Source of the DNA: Galbibacter sp048266365 | GTDB lineage: Bacteria; Bacteroidota; Bacteroidia; Flavobacteriales; Flavobacteriaceae | NCBI RefSeq assembly: GCF_048266365.1 | Contig: NZ_JBLWZP010000002.1 | Location: 372,001 to 436,000, forward strand | Length of the DNA: 64,000 bases | Direction of reading: 5' to 3' | Shown here: piece after piece, positions 60,534 through 64,000 of the stretch | Layout: each line of letters opens with the position of its first letter | How positions within the stretch are numbered: position 1 is the stretch's first letter | The notes under the pieces: generated by a model | Database searches by the model: none | Told to the model about the DNA's origin: nothing | What the model saw: the letters and a program-made list of their open reading frames with translations, nothing else | Position numbers and translations under genes: made by a program

Positions 60534-62222
60534 TTATTCTAGCGGAGTTCCTCTTAGACGTTCAAAATTTTTATAAGCTTGATCCACTTTTTTCTTTGGT
60601 GCTTTTTCAAATTCCTTTTCCGTTACCTTATACACCTTTTGAAGAGAATCTAACGTCTTGTGCATTGCCTTAATAACACTTTGGTATTTTGGATCATCAA
60701 TAGCATTGTGCAGCTCCTTAGGATCTTCCTTTAAATCATAAAATTCCCAAGTATCGATATCATCATAGAAGTGCATCAATTTATAACGCTTGGTCTTTAC
60801 ACCATAATGTTTTTTAACCATGTGAAATGCTGGATAATCATAATAATGATAGTAAATAGCATCCCTAAAATCATTCTCCGAAATCTTTCCTTCGAGTAAG
60901 GGTTTTAAGGATTTACCTTGCATTCCACGGGTCAAGGAATCACCTGCCTCAGCATAATCTAAAAAAGTTTGAGCAAAGTCTAAGTTCTGGGTTAAAGCAC
61001 TTACTTCAGTTCCCGCTTTTATTTTGTTTGGATACTGAATCATAAAAGGCGTCCTAAAGGATTCTTCATACATAAAACGCTTGTCGAAAAACCCTTTTTC
61101 CCCGAGGTAGAATCCTTGATCAGAGGTATAAACTACAATGGTATTTTCCATTAAACCATTCTCCTGAAGAAAATCAAGTACCTCTCCTACACCATCATCA
61201 ACGGCTTTTACGGTAGCTAGATATTCTTGGAGGTACCGCTGTAATTTCCATTCCGCCAACTCCTTTCCCTTTAGATCAGCTTTCCAAAAGGCATTATTCT
61301 TTGGAAGATAGGCTTTATTCCAAGTAGCTCTTTGCTCCTCACTCATGCGATCAAAGTCATTAGTCCACGGATTGTTGGATAACTCCGTACTTCCATAACC
61401 CTTACTTAATTTCAGGTCATGACCCTCATACATATCTTTATAGATTGTTTGAAGTTGTTGCTGTGCAGCTATTTGATTTTCATGGGTATCGAAATACGTA
61501 TCAGGAACCGGAAATGTTATCGAATCAAATGCATTTAGATGCCGCAGCGCAGGCATAAAGTTGCGATGCGGTGCTTTGTGGTGTAACATCATAAAGAATG
61601 GCTTCTTTTGGTCCCTACTGTTTTCTAACCATTGCAGAGCTTCCTTAGTAATTATGTCGGTTGCATAACCCGGAACGCGTATGGTGTCACCCATCCTAAT
61701 AAAGTCAGGGTTGTAGTAGTGCCCTTGATCTTCTATGATATTCCAATAATCAAAGCCTTGAGGATACCCGTACAAATGCCACTTGCCGATCAAGGCCGTT
61801 TGATAACCTATGCTTTTTAACTTTTTTGGCAAGGTAGGCTGATTACCATTAAAACGTTCTCCGTTTTGACGAAAACCATTAAGGTGACTGTGCTTTCCTG
61901 TTAGAATCACAGCTCGACTCGGCCCGCAAATTGAGTTGGTATTATACATGTGGGTAAACAAAGCGCCATTCTCAGCAATTCGATCGATGTTTGGAGTGGG
62001 TGCCAACTGACTCAGTTCACTACCATAAGCACTTATGGCCTGATATGCATGGTCGTCAGACATGATAAATAAAATGTTTGGTCGGCTAGGCCGAGTCTCT
62101 TCAGAGGTAGTTCCTGACTCTTTCTCTTTTGTATTTGTTTGACATGAACCTGCAAAAATCAATAGCCCTGCAATTAAAAAGAAGGCAACTGTTCTTATCG
62201 TCTTAAAGTATTTCATATTCAA
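60534..62222 (-). CDS. Type I sulfatase lipoprotein
   Basis: A formylglycine-dependent sulfatase of 562 residues, with a lipoprotein signal (FAGSC, Cys27). The active site is present: metal-binding Asp56 and Asp57 in NILFIMSDDH, the modified Cys99 in CGPSRAVILTGKHSHLNG, and WHLYGYPQGFDYWN. VVYTSDQGFYLGEKGFFDKRF supplies more metal ligands, and the end YKNFERLRGTPLE is alpha/beta. The S1 sulfatase family is evident; the sulfated sugar is not. It lies 94 bases after the GH3 gene on the same strand, so the two probably act on one glycan. Cys99 needs a formylglycine-generating enzyme, as at 26263. Confidence 0.92.
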   Translation of the reverse strand: MNMKYFKTIRTVAFFLIAGLLIFAGSCQTNTKEKESGTTSEETRPSRPNILFIMSDDHAYQAISAYGSELSQLAPTPNIDRIAENGALFTHMYNTNSICGPSRAVILTGKHSHLNGFRQNGERFNGNQPTLPKKLKSIGYQTALIGKWHLYGYPQGFDYWNIIEDQGHYYNPDFIRMGDTIRVPGYATDIITKEALQWLENSRDQKKPFFMMLHHKAPHRNFMPALRHLNAFDSITFPVPDTYFDTHENQIAAQQQLQTIYKDMYEGHDLKLSKGYGSTELSNNPWTNDFDRMSEEQRATWNKAYLPKNNAFWKADLKGKELAEWKLQRYLQEYLATVKAVDDGVGEVLDFLQENGLMENTIVVYTSDQGFYLGEKGFFDKRFMYEESFRTPFMIQYPNKIKAGTEVSALTQNLDFAQTFLDYAEAGDSLTRGMQGKSLKPLLEGKISENDFRDAIYYHYYDYPAFHMVKKHYGVKTKRYKLMHFYDDIDTWEFYDLKEDPKELHNAIDDPKYQSVIKAMHKTLDSLQKVYKVTEKEFEKAPKKKVDQAYKNFERLRGTPLE

Positions 62223-62316
62223 GTGTTTACTGTTCTATTCGTTTGTATAAACTGCCCCTCTATAACTACATCGCGGATAAAGGTGGCAATAACATCGTAA
62301 AAATTAATTTGAGATT

Positions 62317-64000
62317 CTATCGTAGAATAAAGGATTTCATTAACAAAGCGTTAGAATCTTCGCCTACAAATACCTCAAAGACTCCTGGCTCCGCAATAAA
62401 TTCCAATCGATTGTTGTAAAACTTTAAATCATCTGGCTGTAAGGTGATGCTAACCGTTTTCTCTTCTCCCTTTTTAAGAAACACTTTTTTAAAAGCCTTT
62501 AAGGTACGCTTGGGTGGGGTAATACTTCGAACAACATCCCTTAAGTAAAGTTGTACCACCGTGGCACCATCGTAATCTCCTGAATTTTTAACTTGAACAG
62601 AAACCTCAAGGGGTTCATTCGCAGAGATTTCATCCTTGCTCAATCGTAGAGCTGAGTATTCAAAAGTGGTATAACTGAGTCCATAACCAAAAGGCAGTAG
62701 TGGTGTATTGGGCAGATCCAAATAATTGGATCTAAACTTTTGAAACTCTTTAGTATCACCGGCAGGTCTACCTGTGTTTTTCATACTGTGGTATATCGGA
62801 ATTTGCCCCACAGATCTTGGCCAAGTCGCTGTTAGCTTTCCTGAAGGATTGTAATTACCGAACAGTACATCTGCAATAGCATTACCCGCTTCAACCCCAG
62901 GGTGCCATACCTGTAAAATACTAATGGGCATTTCGAACTCCTCACTAATATTTAAGGGTCTACCGCTCATCAGTACAAGAATTAAGGGTTTTCCTGTGCT
63001 TTCTAAAGCTCGAATTAATTTTTTTTGTGGCTCAGGAATACGAATATCGGTACGACTAGCTGCCTCGCCACTCATTTCGGTGGCTTCACCAACTACAGCT
63101 ACAACAACATCGGCATTTTCGACCTTTGCCATGGCTTCTTGTAACAACTCCTCAGGGAAAGCCTCACTAATCATGACACGAGGGCCAAAAACATTGATTT
63201 TTTTAGCCATTTCAGGATCATCTACGATATTAGAACCCTTTGCATAATTGACTATTGCTGCAGGTGCAATATTGGCAATACCCTCTCTGACGGTAACGGC
63301 ATACTTCACCTCTCCGGTCGGAGCCCATGTCCCCAACATATTATTTCTATTATCAGCCAAGGGTCCAACAAGAGCAATTTTAGCTGTTTTTGAAATTGGC
63401 AGTACTCCTGCATCATTTTTTAAAAGTACTGCTGATGCGGCAACGGCCTCTCTAGCGACCGCCCTGTTTTCAGGGGTCAATATATCTTTTTCAGCGCGGT
63501 TCTCATCGATATACCTATAAGGATCATCAAATAGTCCTAATTTATACTTGGCTTCTAATATCCTTCTACAGGCATTGGTAATGTCGATTTCTGTCACCTT
63601 TCCTTCTGCCAGTGATTTTTGAAGCGTACTGAGAAAACCCTCACCCACCATATCCATATCTAGCCCGGCATTTAAAGCCAAGGCAGAAACTGTCTGTAAA
63701 TCACCTATGCCATGAGCAACCATTTCGTTTAAGGATGTATAATCGGAGACTACAAAACCATCAAAACCCCAGAGATTGCGCAATACATCGGTCAATAGCC
63801 ACTTATTCCCGGTGGCAGGCACCCCATCCACATCATTAAATGAAGTCATCACCGAACCAACACCAGCATCAATTGCTGCCTTGTAAGGCGCCATATATTG
63901 ATTGAACATTTTAAGATGACTCATATCGACCGAGTTATAATCTCTTCCAGCTTCTGAGGCGCCGTAAAGCGCAAAGTGCTTCACAGTAGCCATCATGGTA
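62317..64000 (-). CDS. GH3 beta-glucosidase-type enzyme, N-terminus beyond the window
   Basis: Glycoside hydrolase family 3, BglX-like. The frame is open to the right edge, and the first visible residues (TMMATVKHFALYGA) match an internal BglX segment, so about 200 N-terminal residues are missing; the Met at 63996 is internal. The catalytic nucleophile is the Asp in GFVVSDYTSLNEM. The (alpha/beta)6 sandwich starts near AVLLKNDAGVLPI and has LMSGRPLNI. A C-terminal fibronectin-like domain holds LEVSVQVKNSGDYDGATVVQLYL. It probably releases beta-linked glucose or xylose; exported in relatives. Confidence 0.92.
   Translation of the reverse strand, partial: TMMATVKHFALYGASEAGRDYNSVDMSHLKMFNQYMAPYKAAIDAGVGSVMTSFNDVDGVPATGNKWLLTDVLRNLWGFDGFVVSDYTSLNEMVAHGIGDLQTVSALALNAGLDMDMVGEGFLSTLQKSLAEGKVTEIDITNACRRILEAKYKLGLFDDPYRYIDENRAEKDILTPENRAVAREAVAASAVLLKNDAGVLPISKTAKIALVGPLADNRNNMLGTWAPTGEVKYAVTVREGIANIAPAAIVNYAKGSNIVDDPEMAKKINVFGPRVMISEAFPEELLQEAMAKVENADVVVAVVGEATEMSGEAASRTDIRIPEPQKKLIRALESTGKPLILVLMSGRPLNISEEFEMPISILQVWHPGVEAGNAIADVLFGNYNPSGKLTATWPRSVGQIPIYHSMKNTGRPAGDTKEFQKFRSNYLDLPNTPLLPFGYGLSYTTFEYSALRLSKDEISANEPLEVSVQVKNSGDYDGATVVQLYLRDVVRSITPPKRTLKAFKKVFLKKGEEKTVSITLQPDDLKFYNNRLEFIAEPGVFEVFVGEDSNALLMKSFILR

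Noticed and set aside
1..64000. tRNA, rRNA, insertion sequences, prophage or attachment sites
   Set aside because: No T-loop pattern with an acceptor stem, no transposase or integrase, and no terminal inverted repeats were found by eye.

Overview
The window looks like chromosomal DNA of a marine, glycan-degrading Flavobacteriaceae bacterium (Bacteroidota). The signs are a SusC/SusD pair, many lipoproteins and secreted glycoside hydrolases, DUF4252, DUF4251 and GLPGLI families, promoters of the Bacteroidota type (TTG, about 20 bases, TAnnTTTG), low GC, and a sulfatase together with its formylglycine-generating enzyme. No tRNA, rRNA, CRISPR array, IS element or prophage was recognised.

Layout. 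1-2350: NAD biosynthesis, nadA-nadB on the minus strand (nadB is cut by the left edge). 2545-16686: a polysaccharide utilisation locus. It holds SusC and SusD, an AraC regulator, a DPP-IV-like S9 peptidase, a GH127 beta-L-arabinofuranosidase with LamG and Ig-like domains, and a large secreted DUF5695-like protein. The peptidase plus GH127 pairing suggests arabinosylated, hydroxyproline-rich glycoproteins or another beta-L-arabinofuranoside as substrate. 17188-18667: an O-acetylhomoserine sulfhydrylase behind a structured leader with a promoter, a 21-codon upstream ORF and a terminator. 18777-21555: a tandem-repeat lipoprotein overlapping a membrane protein, a Rnk/GreA-like protein and glutamate dehydrogenase.

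21905-27805: an NtrC-type two-component system, a DUF4251 lipoprotein, ApbE, formylglycine-generating enzyme and a VOC protein. 28083-32243: rpiB-gnd-zwf-pgl, the oxidative pentose phosphate pathway. 32400-42593: GH97 and GH2 lipoproteins, then xylA-xylB and a sugar/H+ symporter, with a divergent NrtR/AraR-like regulator. Xylulose 5-phosphate made here feeds the pentose phosphate enzymes next door. 42652-49244: housekeeping genes (DUF2520 protein, KdsC-like phosphatase, Maf, DoxX, MscS-like channel, sirtuin, haem-binding protein, purB).

49338-53169: an ECF sigma operon with two DUF4252 proteins and a candidate autoregulatory promoter, then an S41 protease lipoprotein. 53288-58573: vitamin B12 uptake. 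A BtuB-type receptor lies behind a cobalamin riboswitch with a terminator platform, and BtuF-BtuC-BtuD are divergent from it. 58566-64000: an exo/endonuclease/phosphatase family protein, a decayed GLPGLI gene, a type I sulfatase and a GH3 glucosidase-type enzyme cut by the right edge, probably the start of another sulfated-glycan locus.

The best candidates for something undescribed are the sulfhydrylase leader (17188-17392), the repeat lipoprotein/membrane protein pair (18777-19503), and the peptidase-GH127-DUF5695 locus. All calls come from reading the sequence; no database search was run.
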